Below, piece after piece: positions 1 through 10,375 of a stretch of 64,000 bases of DNA. The translations under genes and the position numbers were made by a program. The stretch is from positions 1 through 64,000 of the forward strand of contig CASFGU010000029.1 of assembly GCA_949294395.1 (NCBI GenBank). The letters run 5' to 3'. The DNA is from an uncultured bacterium. GTDB taxonomy: Bacteria > Cyanobacteriota > Vampirovibrionia > Gastranaerophilales > Gastranaerophilaceae. The notes below the pieces were generated by a model that was given only the letters and a program-made list of their open reading frames with translations, did no database searches and was not told the DNA's origin. Every line of letters begins with the position of its first letter. Position 1 is the stretch's first letter.

Positions 1-256
1 CACAGCCTGTCAGATCCCCCTGACAGTATATGTGAATTTTATTAACTTATCAAACCCTTGTTCAGTTGGTAGAACTTATATGAACTAACGCAATCCCGAC
101 GGCTTGCTGGGCAACTGAACTAAGGACGCACAGCCTGTCAAGATCCCCCTGACAGTATATGTGAATTTTATTAACTTATCAAACCCTTGTTCAGTTGGTA
201 GAACTTATATGAACTAACGCAATCCCGACGGCTTGCTAGGCAACTGAACTAAGGAC
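1..256. repeat. 128-bp tandem direct repeat, two copies
   Basis: Two near-identical copies lie head to tail at 1-128 and 129-256. They differ by one inserted A near position 141 and one G/A change near the end. Each copy holds a short hairpin (CTGTCA / TGACAG at 7-12 and 21-26) around a C-rich loop. Each also holds a 9-bp inverted repeat, GTTCAGTTG / CAACTGAAC, at 60-68 and 112-120. The first copy begins at the window edge, so the array may continue to the left. No open reading frame is evident. The role is unknown; an intergenic repeat family or a duplicated small RNA are both possible. Confidence 0.85.
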
Positions 257-379
257 ATTCAACCTCGATAGATATTCTCGGCTGTCTTGTTCGCTCGCGA
301 TTAACGGGTCTGGTCTTTGTCTGCTCGTCTTGCTCTCGCAAGCCGACGCCGCAAAGACGTCGCCCTCAGCTCGCTCACG

Positions 380-547
380 CTACTTAGTTTCCTTGTGGTT
401 GGTATGTTTTCTGCAAGTCGGGCAGTATTTGCTCAACTCTAGTCTTTCTTTTGTGTTCTTTTTGTTTTTTACTGTGGTGTAATTTCTTTCCTTGCAGTCC
501 TCACAGGCTAGAACTACCATTCTGTCATTTTTCCCTTTGATACCCAT
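380..547 (-). CDS. rpmG: 50S ribosomal protein L33
   Basis: I translated this 55-residue protein by hand; it begins [18 protein letters not shown] and ends in KHTNHKETK. It is a small zinc-ribbon protein of the large ribosomal subunit. Two CxxC pairs (CEDC near residues 15-18, CPTC near 42-45) mark the four-cysteine zinc-binding form. The length is normal for L33. In many bacteria rpmG precedes secE and nusG; here the space downstream holds only intergenic DNA and the tandem repeat up to the window edge, so any secE-nusG must lie outside. Confidence 0.93.
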   Translation of the reverse strand: MGIKGKNDRMVVLACEDCKERNYTTVKNKKNTKERLELSKYCPTCRKHTNHKETK

Positions 548-591
548 AATTTTATTTCCTTTTTGTATTTAGATTTAAATTCTTCCTCTTT

Positions 592-626
592 AAAAAAGAA
601 TGTGAGTTAAATCACATTCTTTTTTT
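592..626. terminator. Hairpin terminator, A- and T-flanked
   Basis: Perfect 8-bp stem GAATGTGA / TCACATTC (598-605, 612-619) with loop GTTAAA, flanked by six A on the left and seven T on the right, so it could work in either direction. It lies upstream of rpmG and downstream of the minus-strand gene at 799-1401. Confidence 0.7.
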
Positions 627-746
627 CGGCTTACTATCATCATAAAACAAAAAAAATAAAATGCAAACAAATTGTAAACAATCTATAAGCGTTTGCCGGC
701 AAATAAAACAGCGGCCGCTAGCAGTCTGCTACTGTATTCATATACC

Positions 747-776
747 AAAAAGACCGGTTTGTCTGCCGGTCTTTTT
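747..776 (-). terminator. Intrinsic terminator after the coiled-coil gene
   Basis: Stem AAAAAGACCGG / CCGGTCTTTTT (747-757, 766-776) with an 8-base loop, just past the stop codon of the minus-strand gene ending at 799. The flanking A and T runs make it usable in both directions. Confidence 0.85.
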
Positions 777-798
777 GTATTTAAAATATTAAAACATT

Positions 799-1401
799 TT
801 ACTTAATTACGTAATTATTAGTCTGGGATGAACCGTAGTTTGCCTCATATCTTGAAGGGCTTAATGATTCGCTGCGGAGTTTTTCCATATAAACCTGACC
901 GTTTTTTACAACCTGTTGTAACTGTGTCAGATTTCCTTCAAGATTTGTCAGAACCTGTTCTGCGTAAAGTTCTGCGCCTTCTTTTGTCTTAAGCGCATCT
1001 TCTGCCGCCTGCATTCTGATGTTTTCGGCCTCTTCAAGTGCTTTTCTCTTGATTTCTTCACATTCTTCCTGAACCTGAGTTCTTATTCTGATGCCTTCAC
1101 GTTCAACTGCTTTTATAAAATCAGCCTCTGAAAGTTTTCTATCAGCTTCCATCTGGGCATCAGCAACAATTTTCTCAGCTTTTTGCTGCGCTTCAAGCTG
1201 CATTTCATCTCTGCGTCTTAAAAACGCTCTTGCTTCCTGAACTTCTACCGGGAGTGAAGCGTATATTCTATCAATTAATGTTTCTATCTCTTTTGGTTTT
1301 ACAACTACAAATCTTCCAGGAATTATCGGAAAGCTTTCATCCAGTGATAATTCCAACATTTTCAGTAAATCAAATACTCCATTTTGCTGCATGGTTGTCA
1401 C
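799..1401 (-). CDS. DivIVA/ATP synthase B-like coiled-coil protein
   Basis: The 200-residue protein has a short N-terminal globular part (about 1-60, with IPGRFVVVKPKEIETLIDRI). A long charged helix rich in Ala, Glu, Lys and Arg follows (about 60-165), as in DivIVA or the ATP synthase b subunit. The tail is polar (SRYEANYGSSQTNN). There is no signal peptide or membrane segment. Similar coiled-coil proteins sit beside coaD in Firmicutes, and the same pairing occurs here with about 80 bp between the genes. A role in cell-pole or division scaffolding is an inference; no enzymatic motif is visible. Confidence 0.7.
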   Translation of the reverse strand: MTTMQQNGVFDLLKMLELSLDESFPIIPGRFVVVKPKEIETLIDRIYASLPVEVQEARAFLRRRDEMQLEAQQKAEKIVADAQMEADRKLSEADFIKAVEREGIRIRTQVQEECEEIKRKALEEAENIRMQAAEDALKTKEGAELYAEQVLTNLEGNLTQLQQVVKNGQVYMEKLRSESLSPSRYEANYGSSQTNNYVIK

Positions 1402-1484
1402 ACATATACCTTTCTTAATATAATATTATTCTACCTGAGCGAAATTTAATTGTCAAATAGTTTGCGCTGATATTTCAGGATATA

Positions 1485-1964
1485 TTAACTTACTTTACGA
1501 TTTTTGAGATATTCATAAACAGCTTCCGGAACAAATTTTGAAATATCGCCGTTATTCAGGTAGATTTCTTTGATAGTGCTGGAAGAAATAAAGTTGTATT
1601 TGGGTTTTGTTGTCAGAAATACTGTTTTAATATCGCCGGAAAGCGCGCTGTTTGCCTGTGAAAGCTGAAGTTCGTATTCAAAATCAGATACGGCTCGAAG
1701 TCCTCTTAAAAGAACCTTTGCTCCTCTTTTTTTCGCGTATTCTATGGTTAAACCTTCAAAGCTGTCGACTTCTGCATTTTCTATATCAAGAATGCTTTCT
1801 TTTATAAGTTTTACACGCTCTTCTACCGTTAAAAATCCTTTCTTTTCAGAATTTCTGGCAACTGCAATTATTACTCTGTCAAATATTTCGGCGCCGGTTT
1901 TAAGGATGTCCAGATGTCCTTTTGTTATAGGGTCAAAGCTGCCCGGGTATATAGCAATTGTCAT
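1485..1964 (-). CDS. coaD: Phosphopantetheine adenylyltransferase
   Basis: CoaD joins ATP and 4'-phosphopantetheine to give dephospho-CoA, the penultimate step of coenzyme A synthesis, in the cytoplasm. The 159-residue length is typical. The nucleotidyltransferase start YPGSFDPITKGH carries the T/HxGH motif at residues 14-17, and the ISSSTIKE motif sits in the C-terminal third. The start is supported by the motif lying right at the N-terminus. It precedes the coiled-coil gene at 799-1401 in the same direction and may share its transcript. The upstream pantothenate genes panB and panC are elsewhere in the window (19756-21495). Confidence 0.96.
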   Translation of the reverse strand: MTIAIYPGSFDPITKGHLDILKTGAEIFDRVIIAVARNSEKKGFLTVEERVKLIKESILDIENAEVDSFEGLTIEYAKKRGAKVLLRGLRAVSDFEYELQLSQANSALSGDIKTVFLTTKPKYNFISSSTIKEIYLNNGDISKFVPEAVYEYLKNRKVS

Positions 1965-2085
1965 GAAAAAGTCCCCTTTCAGATTTTATGCCTACTTATT
2001 ATATGGCAAAATAATCCGGCTGGCTGTTAAATTTTGTAAAGATAGTCAATCCGGCTAATATGCGTTTGTGCCGGTGTCTGCTCTA

Positions 2086-2126
2086 AAAGAAAAAAGGGTG
2101 CTGTTCATATAGCCAACAGCCCCTTT
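2086..2126 (-). terminator. Intrinsic terminator after the HD-GYP-like gene
   Basis: Stem AAAGGG-T-GCTGTT / AACAGCCCCTTT with one bulged T (2093-2105, 2115-2126). On the minus strand it is followed by a T-rich run. It lies 25 bp past the stop codon at 2151. Confidence 0.8.
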
Positions 2127-2150
2127 CTCTTTTTATGGTCATTGTAATTC

Positions 2151-3434
2151 TTATAAGCATTTTCCTAATGCTTCGACAACATCTTTATCCCATTTTTTGC
2201 CGGATTCTTCCAGCATAATTGAATAGGCTTTATCAGCCGGCATGGCTTTTCTGTAAGGTCTATCTGATGTCATTGCACTGTAGGCGTCTGCTACTGCAAT
2301 AATTCTTGAGCCGAGCGGGATTGACTGGCCTTTTAAGCCTTCCGGTTCGCCGGAACCGTCCACTCTTTCTTTCTGGTAATTTATGTACGGCACAACTTCC
2401 GAGAGGAAATTTATGTTCATCAAAAGGTTTACGCCGATATTTGAGTGGTTCTGGATTTTTTTCAAATCTTCCGGCGACAGCTTGCCGTTTGTCGCAAAGA
2501 TTTTCTCAGGGAGTGTAATTTTCCCGATATTCTGCAAAAGTCCTGCATAATATATTAAGTCGGTTGTTTTTTCGTTCAGGCCGAGAGCTTTGCAAATTTT
2601 GCGGGCAAGGTTGGCTGTATTTTGAGAATGTGACACCTTGTATTGCCCTTTTGTGTCAACAGCATTTGCAAGCTGTTCCACAAAGTTCTGCTGATAATCG
2701 CATAAATCTCCGATTAGCGCGGTAAGTTCTGCTCTTTCGTGCTGCATGTCGCTTACACTTGAATCTTCATCTGCGATTAATTTATTTGTAGTATCAATTT
2801 CGACCTGTAAAGTAATTGATGTTGCAAACAGCGCTGCAATACTTTCTACGAGGTTCAGGTACTGCGGCTGGACAGGCTGGGCGCTTTCAAGTGCTATAAC
2901 CCCTATGGATTTTGAGTTGCAGCACATGGCAACTGCTGTTACATTGTCTTTGGCAATTGTGTCCTGTTCGTTAAATGCTACACTGATTATGGAGTTTTCG
3001 TTTAAATTGTATCCTTTATGTTTCAGGTTTTCTACCGAACTTCCTGTTAATATAAGATCGTTTTTGTTATCTTTAAAATCTTTTACGAAAGATTTTTCAA
3101 GATAAATGTTGCAATTTTCTATCTCGAGCATCTGTTTTATTGAATGTGCGATAGAAGTGTAGATGGCATAATTCTCTTTTGAATTGAAGTCAAGAACGCA
3201 GAGCGTATTGTTAAGAGAATAAATAGAAATAAGCTCTTTCAGCTGATTTTTCAGGCTGACTTTTTTGTCTTTGACGTTAGAGCCTATTTTTTTAGCCAGA
3301 TCTTCTGAAATTAAATGTTCAGAGATAAAGTCGCCGAGGTTCAGCGCAAAAATTTCCTCAATAGGATCGTTTTCCATGAGGAATTCTGACTGTCCGAACA
3401 GTGAAACACCGCTGTTTGTATCTTTATTTTTCAT
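2151..3434 (-). CDS. Degenerate HD-GYP domain protein with GAF-like N-terminus
   Basis: The 427-residue protein has a GAF-like region (about 70-215), a helical linker, and an HD-GYP-type domain (about 260-425) recognisable by HSQNTANLA, SNIG, SGEPEGLKGQSIPLGSRI and AVADAYSAMTSDRPYR. Active HD-GYP enzymes hydrolyse cyclic di-GMP. Here the defining HD pair in the usual HDIGK motif is QN (Q301, N302), the usual HHER is YQKER (around 353-357), and GYP is GEP (362-364). Several metal ligands are therefore missing. A role as a catalytically dead sensor or binding protein is the likeliest reading. It is a lone gene closed by its own terminator, with no signal peptide. Confidence 0.85.
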   Translation of the reverse strand: MKNKDTNSGVSLFGQSEFLMENDPIEEIFALNLGDFISEHLISEDLAKKIGSNVKDKKVSLKNQLKELISIYSLNNTLCVLDFNSKENYAIYTSIAHSIKQMLEIENCNIYLEKSFVKDFKDNKNDLILTGSSVENLKHKGYNLNENSIISVAFNEQDTIAKDNVTAVAMCCNSKSIGVIALESAQPVQPQYLNLVESIAALFATSITLQVEIDTTNKLIADEDSSVSDMQHERAELTALIGDLCDYQQNFVEQLANAVDTKGQYKVSHSQNTANLARKICKALGLNEKTTDLIYYAGLLQNIGKITLPEKIFATNGKLSPEDLKKIQNHSNIGVNLLMNINFLSEVVPYINYQKERVDGSGEPEGLKGQSIPLGSRIIAVADAYSAMTSDRPYRKAMPADKAYSIMLEESGKKWDKDVVEALGKCL

Positions 3435-3568
3435 TCAATCTATCCTTCTACTTGCATGCTTTTGTATATATATACGGCATGACTTTGGAAAAACTTTAAT
3501 GAAATTTACAAAAATTCATACTTTAGTATGGGATTTTTCAAACTTTTGTTTGAAAGTAAATTTTAAAC

Positions 3569-3615
3569 GTTCGTTTCTTTTCTTTTTTAGCCGGAAAAAA
3601 ATAAAAGAAATGAAC
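3569..3615. repeat. Long hairpin related to the arm of the inverted-repeat elements
   Basis: Stem GTTCGTTTCTTTT / AAAAGAAATGAAC (3569-3581, 3603-3615) around an AT-rich loop containing AGCCGG. The outer arms match the GTTCGTTTCTTTCTCTTTT / AAAAGAGAAAGAAATGAAC hairpin in the elements at 10717-11195 and 24292-24927. It lies between the divergent HD-GYP-like gene and tmk and looks like a solo fragment of that family. Confidence 0.6.
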
Positions 3616-3633
3616 TTATAGATATAAATTATG

Positions 3634-3661
3634 TTGAAAATATTCCTTGATATTTTATAAT
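3634..3661 (+). promoter_or_regulatory. Candidate sigma-70 promoter of tmk
   Basis: TTGAAA at 3634-3639, a 16-bp spacer, and TATAAT at 3656-3661, followed 18 bp later by the tmk start with AAAGG in between. The predicted leader is only about 12 bases long. Confidence 0.5.
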
Positions 3662-3679
3662 CATAATTAAAGGTGATTT

Positions 3680-4291
3680 ATGAAAAGAGGCTTATTTATA
3701 ACATTTGAGGGTGCTGACGGCTGCGGAAAGACAACACAGCTTATGCTTCTAGCAAAAGGATTGAAGGCAAAAGGCTACGATGTAATAGTCACACGCGAAC
3801 CGGGCGCAAAAGGTTTAGGTGAAAAGATTCGCGAAATTCTTTTGAATTATGACGGCGAGGTGTCGTCTAAGTGTGAAACTTTTTTGTTTCTGGCAGACAG
3901 AGCCCAGCACATGGATGTTATTGTAAGACCTGCGGTAGAAAAAGGCAAAATTGTCCTCTGTGACAGACATACTGATAGTACGGTCGCCTATCAGGGGTAT
4001 GGCAGAGGGCTGGATATTGAAAGGATTAATGCGCTTAATAATATTGCCACAGGAGGCGACAAGCCTGATTTGACTTTTGTTTTCGATATTGATGCAGAAA
4101 CCTCTATGCAGCGTGTAGGGTCTGAAAAAGACAGAATGGAAAGTGCGGGGGTGGAATTTTTTAACCGTGTGCGGCATGGCTACCTTGAAATTGCGCATAA
4201 TGAACCGCAGAGGGTTAAGGTTATAGATGCCTCAAAGTCAATTGAAGAAATTCACAAGGATGTTGTGAATTTGTTTAGACAGGTTATTTAA
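3680..4291 (+). CDS. tmk: Thymidylate kinase (dTMP kinase)
   Basis: Tmk phosphorylates dTMP to dTDP with ATP, an essential step toward dTTP. The 203-residue length is normal. The P-loop is GADGCGKT at residues 11-18, followed by TREPG near residue 40. The DRHTDST motif for the nucleotide site is near 100-106, and the lid region RVGSEKDRME is near 145-154. The start is supported by AAAGG about 7 bases upstream and by the motif spacing. It stands alone on the plus strand between minus-strand genes. Confidence 0.95.
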   Translation: MKRGLFITFEGADGCGKTTQLMLLAKGLKAKGYDVIVTREPGAKGLGEKIREILLNYDGEVSSKCETFLFLADRAQHMDVIVRPAVEKGKIVLCDRHTDSTVAYQGYGRGLDIERINALNNIATGGDKPDLTFVFDIDAETSMQRVGSEKDRMESAGVEFFNRVRHGYLEIAHNEPQRVKVIDASKSIEEIHKDVVNLFRQVI

Positions 4292-4341
4292 AACTTGTGC
4301 TTCTATAATTAATAAAATCTTTCTTTGTACAAATAGCTCAC

Positions 4342-4536
4342 ATGTCAAGGCTGAAAATTCTCGGACAGAATATTGCAAAATACAGGCAGGCAAAAAGTCT
4401 CTCGCAAGAAAAGCTTGCGGAGCTTGTCGATTTATCGCGCGAATATATTACCCGTGTTGAACGCGGACAGAAAAATATCAGCCTGAAAAATTTATTTGCT
4501 ATTGCGGATGCACTGGGGTTGATTTTTGTAATTTAA
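4342..4536 (+). CDS. Small XRE-family HTH regulator
   Basis: The 64-residue protein is essentially one helix-turn-helix domain of the Cro/C1/XRE type. It runs LGQNIAKYRQAKSLSQEKLAEL, with the recognition helix around SREYITRVERGQ. It lacks any effector domain. It follows tmk by about 50 bp in the same direction, so co-transcription is possible. Its 3' end overlaps the convergent gene at 4533-5159 by four bases. Target genes are unknown. Confidence 0.85.
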   Translation: MSRLKILGQNIAKYRQAKSLSQEKLAELVDLSREYITRVERGQKNISLKNLFAIADALGLIFVI

Positions 4537-5159
4537 CAAACTTTAAGTAAGTTAGGATTTTGGATTACATCAATTACCGGCAAGCTTCTGAATTCTGCAA
4601 TTGTTTTAATATTTTTTTTGTTTTCGAAATTTTCTTTAGCAAGCAGCGCTCCTGTAATTGCCTCTAATTGTGACATCGGCATCATATTCTGCGGTAATTC
4701 AATTCCCCACTCATTTGTTAGTGTCTGCTGCAGAAATTTGCAATCAGCAGGCGAACGCTCTTTAAAGCATGAATTCAGGTGCATGCTCTGCCTTGTTAAA
4801 TAAATTTCAAAACGATTTACATTTGCCCCGCGTTCTGTGAGTGATTTAAAGTAGTCGCTGCCTCTTGTAGTAAATCTTTGCGTCCAGTTGTCCTGATTTG
4901 GCATAAGCGGGTTTGTCGAGACCATCTGGTATGGTTTTGACAGTATCCGCCATTTGCCGTTTAGCATTGTTCTGTCCCAAGCAAGCGACACGCAGATTTC
5001 GGCATCTCCGGTTGAGGAATAGTTATCGAAAAAATGGATTATGTCATTCATTTTGTAAAGCTTGTCAACCATAATCAAAGTCAGGTTTTCGTCAAAAATA
5101 GCAAGCCCTGAGTCCATTCCGGAAGTTGAAGCGAGTGATAATCCTATATAGTATCTCAT
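4533..5159 (-). CDS. Hypothetical protein, possibly RNase H-fold (DUF429-like)
   Basis: I do not recognise this 208-residue protein with certainty. It begins MRYYIGLSLASTSGMDSGLAIFD, a small-residue glycine-rich strand followed by an acidic residue as in RNase H-fold proteins. Later it has VSLAWDR near residue 58 and SQLEAITGALLA near 165-175, which resembles the DUF429 pattern loosely. There is no signal peptide or membrane segment. It lies directly upstream of nothing obvious and two bases after map in the same direction, so it probably belongs to the adk-map transcript. Confidence 0.6.
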   Translation of the reverse strand: MRYYIGLSLASTSGMDSGLAIFDENLTLIMVDKLYKMNDIIHFFDNYSSTGDAEICVSLAWDRTMLNGKWRILSKPYQMVSTNPLMPNQDNWTQRFTTRGSDYFKSLTERGANVNRFEIYLTRQSMHLNSCFKERSPADCKFLQQTLTNEWGIELPQNMMPMSQLEAITGALLAKENFENKKNIKTIAEFRSLPVIDVIQNPNLLKVC

Positions 5160-5161
5160 TA

Positions 5162-5914
5162 TTACTCCATTAATTTAGTTGTAATCAGCGGGCCATCTTC
5201 GGTTGCTATAACAGTATGTTCAAAATGTGCGGAAGCTTTGCCGTCTATGGTTGACACTGTCCACTCATCATCGGCTACGGAAACTTCATCCCCGCCGAGA
5301 TTGAGCATCGGCTCTATTGCAATTGCGTAACCCTGTTTGATTAAAGTTCTGTCGCCTACTCTGTAGTTGAACAGAAACGGTTCTTCGTGCATAACATGAC
5401 CGACGCCGTGACCGCCGTATTGCCTTACTATTCCGAATTTGTAATGGTTTGCAACATCTTCCACCGCGCCAGAAATGTCGTCAAGGACATTCCCTATTCT
5501 CATTTTGTCAATACCGGCGTAAAGGGATTCTTCAGTTGCTTTCATAAGCCGTTTTTTATCTTCGTCAATTTCGCCGACTGCGTAAGTCCACGCGCTGTCG
5601 CCGACAAGTCCGTGGTAAGTTGCGCCGACATCTATGCTTATAATATCACCGGCCTTGACTTTAATATTTTCATTTGGAATTCCGTGTACTACCTGTTCGT
5701 TAATTGAAGTGCAAATGCAGCCCGGAAAACCGTTATAGCCTAAAAATGTCGGAACTGCTCTGTTTTCTTTGATTACCTGATGGGCAATTTCGTCAAGTTC
5801 TTTTGTGGAAATTCCGGGTTCAAGAACTTCTTTCATCTTCTGGTGAACAAGCGCCACAATGTGTCCGGCATGGCGCATCAATTTAATTTCTTCTCTGGAT
5901 TTTCTGTTAATCAT
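5162..5914 (-). CDS. map: Methionine aminopeptidase, type I
   Basis: This enzyme removes the initiator methionine from new proteins, using two metal ions. The 250-residue length is typical of the bacterial type I form. The five metal ligands can be placed: D95 and D106 (in the DVGATYHGLVGDS stretch), H169 in GGHGVGH, E201 in AIEPML and E232 in HFEHTVI. Its start overlaps the end of adk by eight bases, indicating translational coupling. The adk-map pair usually follows secY in ribosomal protein operons, but secY is absent here. Confidence 0.97.
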   Translation of the reverse strand: MINRKSREEIKLMRHAGHIVALVHQKMKEVLEPGISTKELDEIAHQVIKENRAVPTFLGYNGFPGCICTSINEQVVHGIPNENIKVKAGDIISIDVGATYHGLVGDSAWTYAVGEIDEDKKRLMKATEESLYAGIDKMRIGNVLDDISGAVEDVANHYKFGIVRQYGGHGVGHVMHEEPFLFNYRVGDRTLIKQGYAIAIEPMLNLGGDEVSVADDEWTVSTIDGKASAHFEHTVIATEDGPLITTKLME

Positions 5915-6569
5915 TTATTACCTTCAACAATCTTTCCCAAACTTCATCAATAGTTCCGTTGGCGTCGATGGTTTTCAGAACGCCTTTGTTTTTGTAGTAG
6001 TCAATGAGCGGAGCTGTTTCGTGGAAGTATGTGTCAAATCTTGCCTGAGCCACTTCTCTTGTGTCATCTTTTCTTTGAGTGAGTTCTGCACCATCATTGT
6101 CACAGCGGCCTGCAACTTTCGGCGGTTTAAATTCAAGGTTGTAAATCTCGCCGCAAACAGGGCAGGAGCGTCGGTTAACAATTCTTTCTACAAGAACATT
6201 AGTATCTATGTCAAAGTAGATGGCTCTAAAGTCAACTTTTTCGGTTCCGTTTATTTCCTGATTTATAATATCAAGTCTGTCAGCCTGTTCAAGGCTTCTC
6301 GGGTAACCGTCAAGCACGTAGCCGTCTTTGCAGTCCTCCTGCGAAAGTCTATTTTTAATAATCTTTGCAACCAGATCGGCAGGAACCAGCTGCCCTTTGT
6401 CAATAAATTTTTTAGCTTCTTTCCCGGCTTCTGTTTCGTTTTTAATTTCTGCTCTTAAAAGCGAGCCTGTATCAACGTGCGGAAATTTAAGTTCTTTCGC
6501 AAGTCTTTCTGTCTGAGTTCCTTTTCCGCAGGCCGGAGGGCCAAGAAAAATAAGTTCTTTTTTTGTCAT
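5907..6569 (-). CDS. adk: Adenylate kinase with zinc-type lid
   Basis: Adk interconverts ATP, ADP and AMP. The 220-residue protein has a P-loop GPPACGKGT at residues 10-18, the AMP-binding DGYPRSLEQA near 87-96, and a lid with C136, C139, C156 and D159 arranged as a CCCD zinc site. It is therefore the long, zinc-stabilised form. It heads the adk-map unit on the minus strand and has about 100 bp of intergenic DNA upstream, so the promoter probably lies there. Confidence 0.96.
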   Translation of the reverse strand: MTKKELIFLGPPACGKGTQTERLAKELKFPHVDTGSLLRAEIKNETEAGKEAKKFIDKGQLVPADLVAKIIKNRLSQEDCKDGYVLDGYPRSLEQADRLDIINQEINGTEKVDFRAIYFDIDTNVLVERIVNRRSCPVCGEIYNLEFKPPKVAGRCDNDGAELTQRKDDTREVAQARFDTYFHETAPLIDYYKNKGVLKTIDANGTIDEVWERLLKVIND

Positions 6570-6654
6570 TTCTCATCTCTTTTCTTGTTAATTAATTGTT
6601 TATGGTTTTATTCTACTACAATTTTTATGCTATTTCAAGAAGTCCGCTAATAAT

Positions 6655-6684
6655 AAAAAAGGCTCCCGACAGGGGAGCTTTTTT

Positions 6685-6686
<2 letters not shown>
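6655..6686 (-). terminator. Intrinsic terminator of gyrB
   Basis: Stem GCTCCC / GGGAGC (6662-6667, 6673-6678) with loop GACAG, flanked by A and T runs. The T run overlaps the gyrB stop codon at 6685-6687, so the terminator starts immediately after the gene. It is usable in both directions, but the divergent adk side needs none. Confidence 0.85.
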
Positions 6687-9207
<2,521 letters not shown>

Positions 9208-9276
9208 TTATATAATTCTCCCCTTATTAAAAATCTTTTACTATACCAGAATTATAGCATAAATAAATAATTTTGG

Positions 9277-9450
9277 CTATTTTGTATCGTTATTTATTGT
9301 TACATTTTCGGCTTTTGTTATTTTGACTGTGTCATTTTCTACTTTTACTTCCAAATAGTCTGCCTCAGGATCTACGTCGATAAGTTCAAGTAGAGTCTTA
9401 GGCATGAATAATGCCCAGCCGCTGCCTGAACGTGAAAGCTTTTTCTTCAT
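9277..9450 (-). CDS. AbrB/SpoVT-like small DNA-binding protein
   Basis: I translated this 57-residue protein by hand: it starts MKKKLSRSGSGWALFMPK and continues with LLELIDVDPEADYLEVKVEN. A small swapped-hairpin pattern (short basic N-terminus, WALFMPKTLLELI, acidic turn, then a hydrophobic strand LEVKVENDTVKITKA) fits the AbrB/MazE/SpoVT family of transcription factors and antitoxins. There is no adjacent toxin gene. It faces the pilin gene at 9587 across a perfect inverted repeat, so it may regulate that promoter. The assignment rests on pattern, not on a database search. Confidence 0.7.
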   Translation of the reverse strand: MKKKLSRSGSGWALFMPKTLLELIDVDPEADYLEVKVENDTVKITKAENVTINNDTK

Positions 9451-9511
9451 AATATTTTTATTTCTCCCTTATTTTATACATATAAACACTTTACAAAATA
9501 AGAGAAATCGG

Positions 9512-9558
9512 TTATACTTATATAAAATAATTATAATATAACTATTATATAAGTATAA
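9512..9558. promoter_or_regulatory. Perfect 14-bp inverted repeat upstream of the pilin gene
   Basis: TTATACTTATATAA at 9512-9525 is exactly repeated in reverse complement at 9545-9558, with 19 bp between. The half-sites are 33 bp apart, about three helical turns. It lies between the AbrB-like gene and the pilin start, as an operator would. Very high AT content lowers the weight of the match. Confidence 0.5.
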
Positions 9559-9586
9559 AATAATATTATTATCAAGCGAGGTATTT

Positions 9587-10300
9587 ATGAAAAGAGGATT
9601 TACATTAGCGGAAGTGTTGATTACTTTGGGACTTATAGGTATAGTCGCAGCTATGACATTGCCTACATTGGTAAATAAATATCAGACAAAGGTTTTAGAA
9701 ACAGGTTTTAAAAAATCCTATGCAAACTTACAAAATGCTTATATTTTAACAAAAGCAGCATTAGGTGTTACAAATCTTAGAGAAGCCTATGCTATTTATG
9801 ATTATGATAATTCTAGATATCCTTTTGCTGATGAATTTTATGAAGAATTTAATCGCAATATAAAGTCTATAGGTGCTGTAGACTTTTATTCTTTTAAAAA
9901 TTATAGTGGTAATAAGATTATGACTACAAATGTAGGAAAGGATATGCCCCAAGCATTGAGTATTTTGCCAGATGGAAGTTCTATAGGAGTATGCATAAAT
10001 GCAGAGGCTATAAATTTCTTTGTTGATACAAATGGGCCTTATAAAAAGCCTAATAGATATGGTTTTGATATTTTTTCTTTTATGGTTAAGGATTCTTCTG
10101 ATAAGGTCAAACCTATAAAACCAATTCGTAAATACACTGAAGAAGAGTTAAAAAATGAGCAGTGGCCTGAATATGCTGGACTCCCTTGTGACAAAACTTC
10201 TACTCAAGGGGCTAATGGTGTCGGCTGCAGCTGGTATGCTATTAATAATATAAATCCTGATGATGAAACTAAAACTTATTGGGATAATTTACCTAAATAG
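9587..10300 (+). CDS. Type IV pilin-like / pseudopilin protein
   Basis: The 237-residue protein begins MKRG|FTLAEVLITLGLIG, a class III signal with glycine at -1, phenylalanine at +1 and glutamate at +5. A hydrophobic helix of about 20 residues follows. Prepilin peptidase would cut after the glycine. The remainder is a mostly polar globular domain with two cysteines late in the chain (LPCDKTS and GVGCSWY), which may form a disulphide loop. It resembles the second pilin at 41886 only in the N-terminus. No assembly ATPase or peptidase gene is nearby, so it is an orphan minor pilin or surface protein. Confidence 0.88.
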   Translation: MKRGFTLAEVLITLGLIGIVAAMTLPTLVNKYQTKVLETGFKKSYANLQNAYILTKAALGVTNLREAYAIYDYDNSRYPFADEFYEEFNRNIKSIGAVDFYSFKNYSGNKIMTTNVGKDMPQALSILPDGSSIGVCINAEAINFFVDTNGPYKKPNRYGFDIFSFMVKDSSDKVKPIKPIRKYTEEELKNEQWPEYAGLPCDKTSTQGANGVGCSWYAINNINPDDETKTYWDNLPK

Positions 10301-10375
10301 TTTAGCCTTATATCCTGATATTTTCATTAAAAATCTCTATTATAATTCAATTGTATTTAATATGGGAGATTTTTT

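Noticed and set aside
60-120. tRNA-like stretch TTCAGTTGGTAGAAC in the tandem repeat
   Set aside because: It recalls a D arm, but no acceptor, anticodon or T arm can be formed around it.
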